Shown: positions 21,521 to 32,568 of the stretch, piece by piece | Position numbering within the stretch: the stretch's first letter is position 1 | How the letters are laid out: every line of letters starts with the position of its first letter | NCBI GenBank assembly: GCA_033398695.1 | Contig: CM065816.1 | Location: 135,009,358 to 135,073,357, forward strand | Reading direction: 5' to 3' | Length of the DNA: 64,000 bases | DNA from: Orobanche coerulescens | Taxonomy: Eukaryota > Streptophyta > Magnoliopsida > Lamiales > Orobanchaceae | Notes under the pieces: model-generated | Told to the model about the DNA's origin: nothing | The model's input: only the letters and a program-made list of their open reading frames with translations | Database searches by the model: none | Made by a program: the position numbers and the translations under genes

Positions 21521-23462
21521 TGTAACACCCACGTGATATACGAAGATATTACAGTGCCGTAGATTCTTTTTGAAGAATCTACCAGGCTTAGACTGACATA
21601 AAACCACATTAACAATTATGTACCAAGACACACAAAACATTAACAAAATTCATTTTGAACCACATACATCACAACACCAAACGATACACTATCCCTAGGG
21701 ACCACAACTGATACAACAACATCATCAAAACTTCTGAATAACACACAATACATATTACATGACGGTACTCGCGCGAGTACAAAACAAACCACAACTCTTC
21801 TCAAGACAAAACAACCTCAAACTCAAAACGATACATGATATCAATACTGCCCACCAAGCTCGTGTCCGCCCTGTGTTGTCTCGCCTCCTGCACCTGTACC
21901 TGAATACACAAGTATTCACCCCAAAGGGTTCAACAAAAAGTAGGTGCATGTAAAACGATTCATGAATCTGTACTACAAGTGGATAAAACAAAAAAAACCA
22001 TAACATCATTACTCATATTCCGGAATAAAGTACAACAACCATCATCACAAAACAACCTACCGAGCTATACTGGCCCTGTACCTCACGCGAGATACACACC
22101 CCAGGAGTCCTCGTCAGGCCTTCTCTGGTTGTACAGCCCAACCAAGTGATCCGTAGAAATGGTAGTCTAAGGGAACCCAGGGGACCCTTGCTGGTTATAC
22201 TTGCCTCCCACACACTCAGTTACCACATATCACACATTCCGAATTTACCACTTTCTGAAATTACCATATTTTCTGAAATTACCACTTTTCACAGAAATCA
22301 TAATTTTCACATAATCATTCACACGAAGTACAACAAACGTAATTAAAGTACTTGCCTCGATTAGAACGATATGAAAAACGGTAAACAGAAGGACTTGCGG
22401 TTCGAAATCCCTTCAACGATTTTCTTCTAGCACAACACAATACTACATCAAGCACAATACTATGGAAACAGAAGGAATCACCCTAAGTTCTACCCTTAGG
22501 GGCAATCGATCGAACACCACGGATACAAAATCGATCATACTCAATTAACGGATGAAAACTCGGAATTCCATCCATAGACTTCGAGGAAAAACAAATGATT
22601 TATGATTAAAACATCATAATCTAGCACAAATCGAAGTTAAAATCGGACCTAAAGGATGAAATCCCAACAAAACCCCAAAATCCCGAAAAACTAGGGTTTG
22701 GACAATCTTACCTTGACCCGGATGGTGAAAGAAGATTAGATGAAGTTAACTTCATACTAGGAACTCAAAAATGTTGTTGGATGATGATATCAGGCCAAAA
22801 TCTACTCTAATCTTCGAACAAGATCGCCAAGTCACCGGAGAGGAAGGAAGAAGAGAAAGAAATGACAAAAGTTGACCTCTGCAGTCCCTTACATATTAAG
22901 GGACTAAGCATGTGCTAAGTCTTAGTATAGCGTGCGCTAACTGGCCGCAATTACAGTCCAGAAGCTTCTGTCCGATCCCGATAGCATGCACTAGTGTTAA
23001 TGTTAGCGTGTGCTACCTGTTTTGGTCCAGAATTTATGAACTTTCTGCCCAATTCTAGAATGTTCTGTCCAACCTCATTAGCGTGCGTTAATAGGACATT
23101 AGCATGCGTTGATCGACTCATTCCAGATCCTAGAAAACCTTCTGTCCATCCAGATTAGCGCATGCTACGAACAAAAGTAGCGTGCGCTACCTATGTATGA
23201 TTAGCGCGCACTAGCAACACAGTCTAGCGTGCGCTACCTGCTACTTTCCAACATTTCCATCGTAAAGTCCGGTCATAATGATCACATCCCGGTAGGTACA
23301 GAACTAGATTATTACTAACAAACAACACACCAGTTCCAACTCCAATATACACACGATTCTGGATACCAAACAATAATACGACATGGAAATTTCACAAACC
23401 AATTCCCAACGGAAATATACCAAAAATAACATACATAAAAAGTAAAGTACACGGATATTACA
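21521..23462 (-). mobile_element. 3' LTR of a minus-strand Tekay-like element
   Basis: On the minus strand it begins TGTAATATCC at 23462 and ends GGGTGTTACA at 21521, 1942 bp. Just right of it AGAAGGTAAGGG (23463-23474, minus) is a fitting polypurine tract, and chromodomain coding sequence follows. It carries a palindrome array (22929-23235) and a TATA-like TTAATATG on the minus strand near 22890-22900. The 5-bp GGGTG at the left is the candidate target duplication; the partner is not in the window because the rest of the element is missing. Confidence 0.85.
22929..23235 (-). repeat. AGCGTGCGCT palindrome array
   Basis: Copies or close variants start at 22929, 22983, 23005, 23080, 23101, 23157, 23179, 23203 and 23226. 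Spacings are 54, 22, 75, 21, 56, 22, 24 and 23 bp, the same rhythm as at 1601-1891 in a diverged LTR. Confidence 0.88.
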
Positions 23463-23474
23463 CCCTTACCTTCT

Positions 23475-24041
23475 AAAAAAAGTTTCATCCCGAAACTTAA
23501 GATTCAAAAAGCTCAGGGTATCAGGCTCGCATACTATCTTCAGTTCTTACGTAGCCTCCTCAATTCCATGTTTAGACCACTGAACCTTCACTAACGGAAT
23601 CGCCTTCCATCGTAATTGCTTCACCTGATGCTCCAATATTGCTACTGGTTGCTCTTCATACGTAACATTATCAGTTACCTCAATCTTATCATAATCAATA
23701 ATGTGGCTGAGATCGGAAACATACTTACGTAATTGTGAAACATGGAACACATTATGAACATGACTAAGCATTGGATGCCAACTAGTCGATAAGCTACTTC
23801 ACCTATTCTCTCCAGGATCTCGAAAGGACCAATGTAACGAGGACTAAGCTTCCCTTTCTTACCAAACTGAAGGACTCCACAAGTCGGAGATACCTTCAAA
23901 AAACATGACCTCCCGCCTGAAACTCTAATGGTTGACGTCGAATGCCAGCATATGACTTCTGTCGACTCTGGGCGGTCAGTAACTTCTGTCGGATTAAAGC
24001 AATCTTTTCCCTCGCATGGGTGAACAAATCCGGTTCTATCC
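23475..24041 (-). pseudogene. Integrase C-terminus and chromodomain, minus-strand gypsy
   Basis: Minus-strand frames contain GPFEILERIGEVAYRL (the conserved GPF-type end of chromovirus integrases), HNVFHVSQLRKY, and a chromodomain piece ending VQWSKHGIEEAT. These are the last parts of a Tekay-like polyprotein, correctly placed before the polypurine tract and 3' LTR. A frameshift falls between the two pieces near 23770. The upstream side is cut at 24041 by another LTR, so the rest of the polyprotein is missing. Confidence 0.85.
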
Positions 24042-25496
24042 TGTAACACCCCCAAATCCCATTGGGTTATTACAGTGTCATGGACCCCATACCAGGAGAT
24101 CCAGCAAGCGAACACGACCAAAATACAACAAACTGACCAAAAGGTGAATCTCAGTCCCTACTATGACATCCGACATAATATTTCGATGTGGAATTTCAAC
24201 GACAAAAGTGGGCCTACATGGCCAAAATAAAAATACAACATCCACGAGCTTTGCTCGGTTAATACAAAATAACATTGACTGAAAAAACTGGAGTACTCCG
24301 AAATGTCTGGCCGACATGACCACCAAAACATCTCGGACTAGTATCGCTCGAATGCCTCGTCGCCAACATCATGCCCCTGTGTCTCAACTCTCTCCTCGCA
24401 AACACCTAAAACATGAAAACATGTTCCGCCCCCACGGGGTCAGTCATCCAGATAATGAACATCAAATACATTTACAACATGATATGCATCCAAAGGCAGA
24501 ATAACCAGTATAACAATGGTAATACGAGATGCTCGCAAACTAAAGTAAGAATCGAGCAATCGTGAAACATTATGCCCATGGCATACGATCGGTACCTGCT
24601 TAACAGGTTAGAACACAAGTGCCCAATGGCGAATCATCAACACAGAGCACAACCATGAACTACCCAAAGGTAACCCAAACCAAACTGAAATGCATACGAA
24701 TCACAATGCCCGAAGGCTCCAACGGAAATACCAAAACATCACAATGGCCTGAAAGCCCTCACCCGAAGCTGCCACAATATCACAATGGTCTGAAAACCAC
24801 TTAGCCAAAGTTGTCAATCATCACAATGGCCTAAAAGCCGAACAGCCCTAAGCTGTATATCATCACAATACAGATCTCAAAGAAACGAACCCGACTATCG
24901 GACATACCCCTCGGCGTATGAACAACCAGTCGCAAATCATCGGACATATCCAATACAACATGGACTATGAATGACCAAAACAATAAGGCTCAAGATGGAC
25001 ATCACAGTACGCCCGATCTGTAGATGTGTCAGTGCACATGTCCACCCCGTATATGGAATCCAGAATATACGTGGGACATTGTACCTAATTAGCCTCACAA
25101 ACTACATCTCGTGTGCACTGTACAATACGGAAACATCCACGCATGACTATATATGTGCCTGGCTAAAAATCCTACACAATAACCAATCGGAACACAGATA
25201 TGGTTCTGGATATGTCAAGATACAACATGACAATGCAACTCAAAGGATAACACACCCAATAAGGATCAAAAGGCTCACCAAAGTGAATAATGACACACGG
25301 ATAATGAAAGATCGACACGACCAACAATATCCAAAAAAACCATCATGGGATCACAATACCTTAGGACCGATTAACACGATCAACAATCACAACACAACAA
25401 TCTTGGAATCCTCAACCCTCAACGATCACAAAATTACCGAGTTTACAAGAATGATAGTGTGCTGCCTTGAGTCGGCCAACACGACAATAATAACTC

Positions 25497-26050
25497 ACGG
25501 ATGGGCACCATCCTCGGCGGTCCCAATTCAAATACCTCAACTGCCTTATAATGGCCAACAGATAACGACATGACGGATGGGAACTATCTTCGATAATCCC
25601 AATTCAATACCTCGATTGCCTTAGAATGGCTCATCGATAACAACGGCACAACGGATGGGAACTATCCTTTATAATCCCAATTCAATACCTCGATGACCTT
25701 AGAATGGCCAATCGATAACAACGATAGAACGGATGGAAAATGTATTCGACAGTCCCAATTCAATACATCGATTACTTTAGAACAGTCAATCGATAACAAC
25801 GATACGACGGATGGGAAATGTCTTCGACAGTCTCAATTCAATACATCGATTATCTTAGAATGGTCAATCGATAACAACGACTCAACGGATGGGAAATGTC
25901 TTCGACAATCCCAATTCAATACATCGATTACCTTAGAATGGTCAATCGATAACAACGAATCAACGGATGGGAAATGTCTTCGACAATCCCAATTTAATAG
26001 ATCGATTACCTTTAGAACGGTCAATCGATAACAACAATACCACGAATGTC
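25497..26050. repeat. 78-bp tandem repeat, about seven copies
   Basis: The marker ACGGATGG starts at 25497, 25573, 25651, 25729, 25807, 25885 and 25963: one step of 76 and five of exactly 78 bp. Each unit also has CAATCGATAACAACGA and CCCAATTCAATACATCGAT. Copies near 25800-25990 are the most alike, the flanks decay. As 78 is a multiple of three, the array produces a spurious repetitive reading frame. Confidence 0.93.
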
Positions 26051-27473
26051 TCGGCACCTTTAATCGGTTACCGATAACGAAGATGATAATCGAATACGTC
26101 AATGCCTTCAATCGGCCAATACAACATCAATAACGAAGCACCAATATCAGTAACAATGATCACAACTATGTCTTAAATCGATATCAATATCAACAACAAC
26201 AATCGATACATCGATACCCCGAACCGGGTATCGACAACAATATTACCAACAAGTATCGCAATGCCTTGAACTGGCCATTTATGAATAACAATAACGTTAG
26301 GTATAATTTGCCGAAGGGTGTCATATCAAACAATCCCCTGATATCAACAAAATCATAAAGAGACCGAGTCTAGAAATGATACACACATTCATACACATAT
26401 ATAATAACATTAATCTCATTGACTAGTACAAGTATAAAACTTGCCTCAAACCGAAGGCGAGAAAGTCCTTCCACGAACGTCCTCCCACAAATCGATGAAC
26501 GGCGCCTTCCAACGATCGCAAACACTCGGACAACCTTGAATGAAATACAGTTCATTCAATAACACAAAATCAATAGAAAACAACACCAAGGAAAATCCCG
26601 ATTCAACCCCGAATCGGTTAAACTCCACAAACGAATACCATAGTTCTCAACTATGAATTCTAACATCCTCCAACACCTCAATGATCGATATGATCAAACG
26701 TTCTTAACACTTGTGAAAACAATTCAACAAGAATCACTTAAGAAGAACATCAGATTGATCCTCCTACAAAGATAATATCATCAATATTATCATTATCACC
26801 TCAAGAACATCACCAACACAACAAATATGATGTCTAAACAACAATCCATGACCAATTCATCAGGAATTCGGATTAAACCACAAGATCAAATCAACCATTG
26901 CAAGATTATGATAATCATTACATAATTCATCATAATTCCTTACTAAAATGGTTATAATCCCTCCAAAAACACAAACAACAATAAATCATATCAAGACTAT
27001 GTTAATCATATAACAATCTTAACATAAACCTTCCTTAACATGATTATAACCTCCAAACATTCTAAAACATCAAGAACAACTCCTCAAACCACAATCACCA
27101 TGTTCTTCATTATAAGTTATAGAAACTCATTAAGAATCATGATATACTCCAACAATCACCAACTATACGAGGAAAACAACAACAACATCATCATATTCGA
27201 AAATCACTTGAAGAACAAGGTATTAAGAGAACTTACCAATGAAGAACAAGAAGAACTCTCCAAACACCAAAGGAGCACCAACAAGCTTCCAACTCGAAGC
27301 TCCAAATCAAGTTATGATGATCAAAAACATATTGGAATAGGTTAAATATCAAGAACAAGTCCAGAGGGACGGTTCTAGGGAGAGAAAAGAGGTTTTGGTT
27401 CGTGAAGAAATGAAATACGAAACCAAGATATATAACTTAACAAGCTCATGACGAACACTATATACCAATCATA

Positions 27474-27755
27474 ACGTACGTAAGGTCCATTACGTACGCT
27501 ACACCAACAACTTAGCGTACGTAATGCTAGGCCAGAACTAACTGACCAAAAACATGAAGACCCTAACGTACGTAAACAATAACAATTTATGTGCATTAAC
27601 AAGCTGCATGGATAACGTATGTAAGTCACACACCCTAACGTACGTAAGGATCCGTTGACTGCAATAGTCAGATCTGATCGAAAGATACCCGGGACCCACC
27701 ATTCAAAAGTCAAGTCCGAGGAAGGTTCCCTCTACCTACCACTCATTACGTACGT
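27474..27755 (-). repeat. ACGTACGT palindrome array
   Basis: Copies of TAACGTACGTAA or near variants have cores at 27474, 27492, 27515, 27566, 27615, 27638 and 27748. Steps are 18, 23, 51, 49, 23 and 110 bp. On the minus strand the array lies just upstream of a TATATA box (27429-27434). Confidence 0.85.
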
Positions 27756-27998
27756 AGAATGAATAGGATAACGAAAGTAACGCCTGTTGTTACCCAAAAT
27801 ATTATTCAGAATGGTTTGTTGTATATGGCTGTTAGGCGTATTTTTACACGCTTATTTATCATTATTCTTTATCCATTCTATGTCTAAACCTGCATAAATG
27901 AGCCTTTAATGCACTATTCTCTTATGTTTGGCAGGAAATTGGAGTCCGGAAGCTCAAACGATGAAAAATGGGTGAAAATGGCAATTTTTGGCCTCGGG

Positions 27999-28170
27999 CC
28001 GCGGCACGAACTAAGTGATCCACGGCACACGAAGATGACCAGAAAGCGCCGAGCACGCTGTACTGTGAGCCGCGGCACAAGGATACTGAGCCGCGGCCCA
28101 GGAAGGAAAAAAGGCGCCCAGGTATAGGCGCTGAACATGGTGAGCCGCGGCACAGATTAAGTGAGCCGCG
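27999..28170 (+). repeat. CCGCGG palindrome array in Athila-type LTR 1
   Basis: GAGCCGCGGCAC-type motifs have CCGCGG cores at 27999, 28020 (as CCACGG), 28070, 28091, 28145 and 28165. Steps are 21, 50, 21, 54 and 20 bp. The second LTR has the same array at about 52430-52610 with some cores changed to CCGCGA or CCGCAA, as expected for loss at methylated CpG. Confidence 0.9.
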
Positions 28171-28271
28171 GCCCACGGGGCAGTTTTGATAGAAATTGCC
28201 GCGTTTCTGGGCCGTTTTGGAGCCTGTTCTCGACCTAATCACACGGACGCGTTTTGGAGGCTGATAATAGT

Positions 28272-28280
28272 TATAAATAA
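28272..28280 (+). promoter_or_regulatory. TATA box of Athila-type LTR 1
   Basis: TATAAATAA about 100 bp downstream of the palindrome array; same box at 52706-52714 in the other LTR. Confidence 0.7.
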
Positions 28281-29157
28281 GGGTTTAAGGTCTGAAAAGA
28301 GGGACAATCAAGGGATTAGAGGATCGATCATCATTGAGGAGAAGAAGAAGCAGAAAACACCAAGGAGTAGAGTGCTGAAGCCAGAAGAACGGAGGAATCC
28401 GAGTTCTTCATCTGCGTTTGATCTTTATGCTTTCATTAATTATTTCTGTATTTTTATTCTTTAGCATGTCAGGCTAAAACCCTGTTCTAGGATTTTGATG
28501 AAACCGAGGTTTTGACGAATTTACTTTTGATTATCTATATAATTCCATTTTCTGTTGAGTTTTCCCAATTGTTTTTGATGCTTTCAATTGTGTGGCCTAT
28601 AATTGAATTGTTTTAATCACGCAACTCGAATCGGGAGAGGAGAGTTGGTGAGGAATTACTGGTGAGAACCGTTTTACCTTGTGAGATAGGAATATACTCA
28701 TAGGAACTACGTGGCCTTTTTGAAGATTCCGTGCCTTTTGCCTATTGTCGAATTGATTAACCTAGGGATAGAGTGTATTATTCGCCTTAGAAAAATCTAC
28801 TGACCTCGGGAGAGGCGGTAGAGTACTTTAGCAACCTTTGCCTTCAATAAATTGGGAAATCATTAACTTCAGATAATCGAGAGTAAATTCGGATAAACCA
28901 AGGTGGATTCACAATCCTAGATTAATTTCTTATTTGATATTCTTTCTTCAAGCGATCGTTTTCATTATTTATTCTTTTATTAATTTTTCTTTAATTATTA
29001 CTTGCATCCCAAATTTCAATAGTTCAAATAAAACTAGAATACGCATAAATCGGTAGTTGGTAAGTCAGTCCTCGTGGGAACAATATCTTACTTATCATTT
29101 TATTACTTGTCTACGATAACGTGCACTTGCGTTCACCGAAATAAAGCAACAAGTTTT

Positions 29158-29176
29158 TGGCGCCGTTGCCGGGGAT
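29158..29176 (+). other. Primer binding site, tRNA-Asp type
   Basis: TGGCGCCGTTGCCGGGGAT, 7 bp after the LTR end, matches the complement of the 3' end of plant tRNA-Asp, the usual primer of Athila-type elements. Confidence 0.9.
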
Positions 29177-29292
29177 TGATTATTTTACCAATATCGATTT
29201 CAGTATTTCTAGTCTTAGTTTAAACATTTTTTTTATTATATTTATGTAATTTTATTTATTTGTTTTTCCTTGCAGGAATTTCCGGTTAGTGC

Positions 29293-30960
29293 ATGAGAAA
29301 ATTTGGTAATGAAGGCCTAATACCTTTGGATACCGAACTCAAGCGCACTCTTCGGAGAAGCAAGAAGGAGAAACGTGAGCTACCGACAACAGTCACCATG
29401 GCCGATAATATCGAAAATCACGGAGGAGATATTCTTGTGCAGCAAGCTCAACTGGCATTGGCACTTCGAAATTATGCAATGCCACAAATAAATGCGAACT
29501 TTTCGGGGATTCGGCGTCCAACAATCAAAGCCAACAACTTTGAAATCAAGCCGGTGATTATTCAGATAGTGCAAGTAAGCTAATTTTGTTGATTGGCGAA
29601 CGATGACCCCAACGCGCATATCGCGTCGTTTCTCGAGATTTGTGACACCTTCAAAAACAACGGTGCTACCGATGATGCTATCCGTCTGTGGCTTTTCCCT
29701 TTCTCTTTGAGGGACAAAGCCAAATTATGGCTGAATTCTTTACCGCCGGGTTCTATCACGACTTGGGCGGAACTAGCGCAAGCCTTCCTGGCCAAGTTCT
29801 TCCCACCATCAAAGAAAGCGAGACTGAGGAACGAAATTACTACTTTCGGGCAATTTGATATGGAGTCGCTTCACGAAGCTTGGGAGCGATAGAAAGATTT
29901 ATTACGGAGATGCCCACACCACGGCTTACCGGACTGGCTACAAATTCAGATGTTCTATAATGGAATGAGTGCCTCTACATGCACTCTTGTTGATGCGGTC
30001 GCTGGAGGAGCGTTAATGGGAAAAACGATGGCCGAAGCCCACTCTCTATTGGAAGCGATGGCTGCAAATGCGTATCAGTGGCCTTCTGAACGAGTGATCC
30101 CGAAGCGAGTTATGGAAATCTCCAATAACGATCCAATCTCTACATTATCAGCTCAAGTCGCCGCCTTGACTCAGCAACTTCAAGCCTTTTCACATGCTCC
30201 TTCCCCCGTCACCACGGAATCGTGCAATTGGTGCAACGAATCTCATCCTAGCGCAGAATGCCAAGTTGGAAATCCTTTCAAGCAACATCCGATGGAGCAA
30301 GCTCAGTTCGTGGGGAACGGGAATCGGCAGAACAATCCATACTCCAACACTTATAATCCGGGGTGGCGTAATCACCCTAACTTTTCATGGAAGAACGGAT
30401 AGAACTTAAACCAACTTCAGTTTGCTCAACACCAACAGCAACCTCCTCCCACTCCAAAAATCTCTCTAGAGGAAGCAATGGCGAAATTGGCAGCAAATAC
30501 GAGTCAGTTCATGGCCCGTACGGAAGCGACCTTGCAAAACCATTCCGCTTCTATTCACAACTTGGAAGTCCAATTGGGCCAGATAGCAAATGTGTTAACA
30601 GCCCGCCCAGAGGGTACCTTGCCAAGTACGACTGAGACAAACCCCAGAGAGAGTATTAATGCCATTAGTTTGAGAAGAGGGAAGGAATTGTGCGACCTGC
30701 CCGAGAGGAACAATAAGAGAAGTGAGGGTGAGGAGAAGAAAAACTCGGCGACTGAGGAATCACAAAATTCGCGACCCTCGATACTGTTTCTTGAAAATCC
30801 GAAGGCATATGTGCCACCCGTCCCGTTTCCACAGCGTTTGCAAAAGCAGAAATTGGACAAACAATTCTCCAAGTTTCTTGATGTCTTCAAGAAACTACAT
30901 ATAAATATTCCATTTGCTGATGTGTTGGAACAAATGCCGAGCTATGTCAAGTTCATGAAA
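29293..30960 (+). pseudogene. Athila-type gag, copy 1 (interrupted by the Sirevirus)
   Basis: The frame from 29293 holds a basic start; after a stop at 29581-29583 a second frame has DPNAHIASFLEICDTFKNN and the typical RDKAKLWLNSLPPGSITTW (about 29590-29890), the core of the plant Ty3/gypsy gag domain. A TAG at 29890 and a TAG at 30400-30402 break the frame further. A later part (30478-30960) has a coiled-coil-like stretch and a Glu/Lys-rich linker and ends in PSYVKFMK, where the Sirevirus inserted. The coding continues at 47465. The second copy (53758-55392) shares the stop at 30400 but not the one at 29890. Confidence 0.88.
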
Positions 30961-32355
30961 TGTAGGTCACAAGTCGTCCAGGAATAAGTCTAGGGGGGTG
31001 AATAGACTTATTGAAACTCTTAAACTCTTTTCTCAAAGAGTAAGTTTCTTCAGCTGATAGATAAACAAATGACTTGGAGTCGTTTGTTCTTAATACGTGC
31101 GGAAGTCAGCTGATGACGAATACAAAACAACTAATGAAACACTTAACAATGAATGCAGCAGTTAAAGTATGATGCTATAAAATAGTAAAATACGCAGGCA
31201 ATTATAGTGGTCTCAGAGGTGGGGTAATCCACTACTAATCCACTTTTCTCCAAACCAGTTGGAGATGAATTCACTATAATTTTCAACCAGTGATAAATAT
31301 TACAGTGATTCAACCAAACTACAACAGCTTCCAACCAATGGAAATCTGTGCCATTGTAACACACTTGACTGCCTTGCACCTCTTGATCCTCGACCCTTGG
31401 ATGCCTTTACAGTCTCGAACTTTAACCAGTGAAGTACCCCGAACACTGGATTTAAGACACGAGTTTTTGTCTTCTCCAACTAAGAGCTTCTTCAAGTATG
31501 AACTTTTTAGAACTGCTCTTTTCACGATGCTGTATTTCATTTTAGATTTTGAATGCTTTGATCGCTTGAAAGTATGTTCGCACCAGTTGTAATTGTTGTG
31601 TATGCTCAGATCCAAATCTTCAGATATATATAGGTCACGATCTCTGAGCTTTTCCTTCATAGCCATTGCAATTCTATAACAAATCAGTCCGTTGGAGGGA
31701 GACTTCTTTGTTTATTCCTTCTGAACGTTGCAAGGCTGGATTCCCATATTTTAATCTATCTTCCGACCGTTGTCAAGACTCTGCATGTGAGGCGCCGATA
31801 CGATTAAAGTCTTCAAGGTAGGTCTGGATGAATTATTTAATTCATATCCTTTGCGGTAATCTCTCCAATTTGTCTCTTCACGTTGCATGTGTCTTTCTGT
31901 AATACTTGACTTTTCAACGCATGCTGACGTGGACTTGGAGTACTTGGCTGATCTTGAGTAGGCTGATGTAAGGTTAACTTCTCTGCAGTTCTGGACCTCT
32001 CTGATGTTCACTGTTTGGAACTCGCCTGATCAGCTGACCTGTCTGAGGCTACTTGACTGCAGTCTGGTCAAACATCTCTGATAATTTTTGTTGACCAGAT
32101 TTTCTCTCATATGACTCGACTGTACCTCTCTGATGAACTTAGCTGTTCTTTAGTACTTAGCCGATTTTTAGCCTAACTTATTTTGGCCTATAGAAGATAC
32201 TCATTTGGTTCTTCTTTACATTTTGCCAAGTTTTACACTTAACATAATTTGGCCTATGGAAGATACTCATTTGGTTCTTCCTTACATTTTGCCAAGTAAT
32301 AAGCATTTGAATTTATATTAATGACATCATCAAAATCTAACAAGTATTCCTAACA
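30961..32355 (-). repeat. Sirevirus 3' LTR
   Basis: 1395 bp, starts TGTTAGGAATACTTG and ends GTGACCTACA on the minus strand. It lacks about 15 bp near 31798 that are present in the 5' LTR and in the third copy at 55393. A TATATATA box lies at about 31624-31631. Confidence 0.92.
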
Positions 32356-32370
32356 AATTCCCCCTATTTT
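32356..32370 (-). other. Sirevirus polypurine tract
   Basis: On the minus strand AAAATAGGGGGAATT directly precedes the 3' LTR. Confidence 0.85.
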
Positions 32371-32568
32371 GATGATGGCAAAACTTTAAGGAAATATTCA
32401 AATGAACAAGTCTGCACTTGAGTGCAAGACACAAACTAAAATCAGTCTACTTTTTGAGACAACTGGAAATTGTCATTCAAAAGACTGTTATAAAATTTTC
32501 TGACTTGATTACAAATACATGTTCCAAATTTTACAAGAAAATTTTACAAGTATAGAAATAAATAAAAA

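Larger units (their letters stand above)
24042..27829 (-). mobile_element. Long minus-strand gypsy LTR, truncated by the Athila insertion
   Basis: The left edge TGTAACACCCCC is the end of an LTR on the minus strand, and it interrupts the integrase C-terminus of another element. No protein domain was found in 3.8 kb. It contains a 78-bp tandem repeat, short repeated TCACAATGGCC units (about 24735-24860), a minus-strand TATATA (27429-27434) and the ACGTACGT array. The expected TGTAAT start is not present before 27829, where the Athila LTR begins, so the 5' edge is probably lost or displaced. LTRs of this length are known in Tekay/Del elements. Confidence 0.65.
27830..29151 (+). repeat. Athila-type LTR 1
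   Basis: 1322 bp, nearly identical to 52264-53585. It carries the CCGCGG array (27999-28170), a TATA box TATAAATAA (28272-28280) and an AG-rich leader after it. Confidence 0.92.

Noticed and set aside
24971..25573. 200-codon open frame on the plus strand
   Set aside because: It lies in the non-coding LTR of a minus-strand gypsy element, shows no domain, and has a composition typical of AC-rich repeat DNA.
25693..26031. Repetitive 112-residue protein
   Set aside because: Follows only from the 78-bp unit being a multiple of three; no start context, no homology, other frames also stay open in part.
25497..26050. CRISPR-like regular repeats
   Set aside because: Direct 78-bp tandem units without unique spacers, in a plant retrotransposon LTR; ordinary tandem repeat.
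31143..32011. Short frames repeated at 46235-47120 and 55578-56473
   Set aside because: They lie in the Sirevirus LTRs and recur only because the LTR recurs; no domain.
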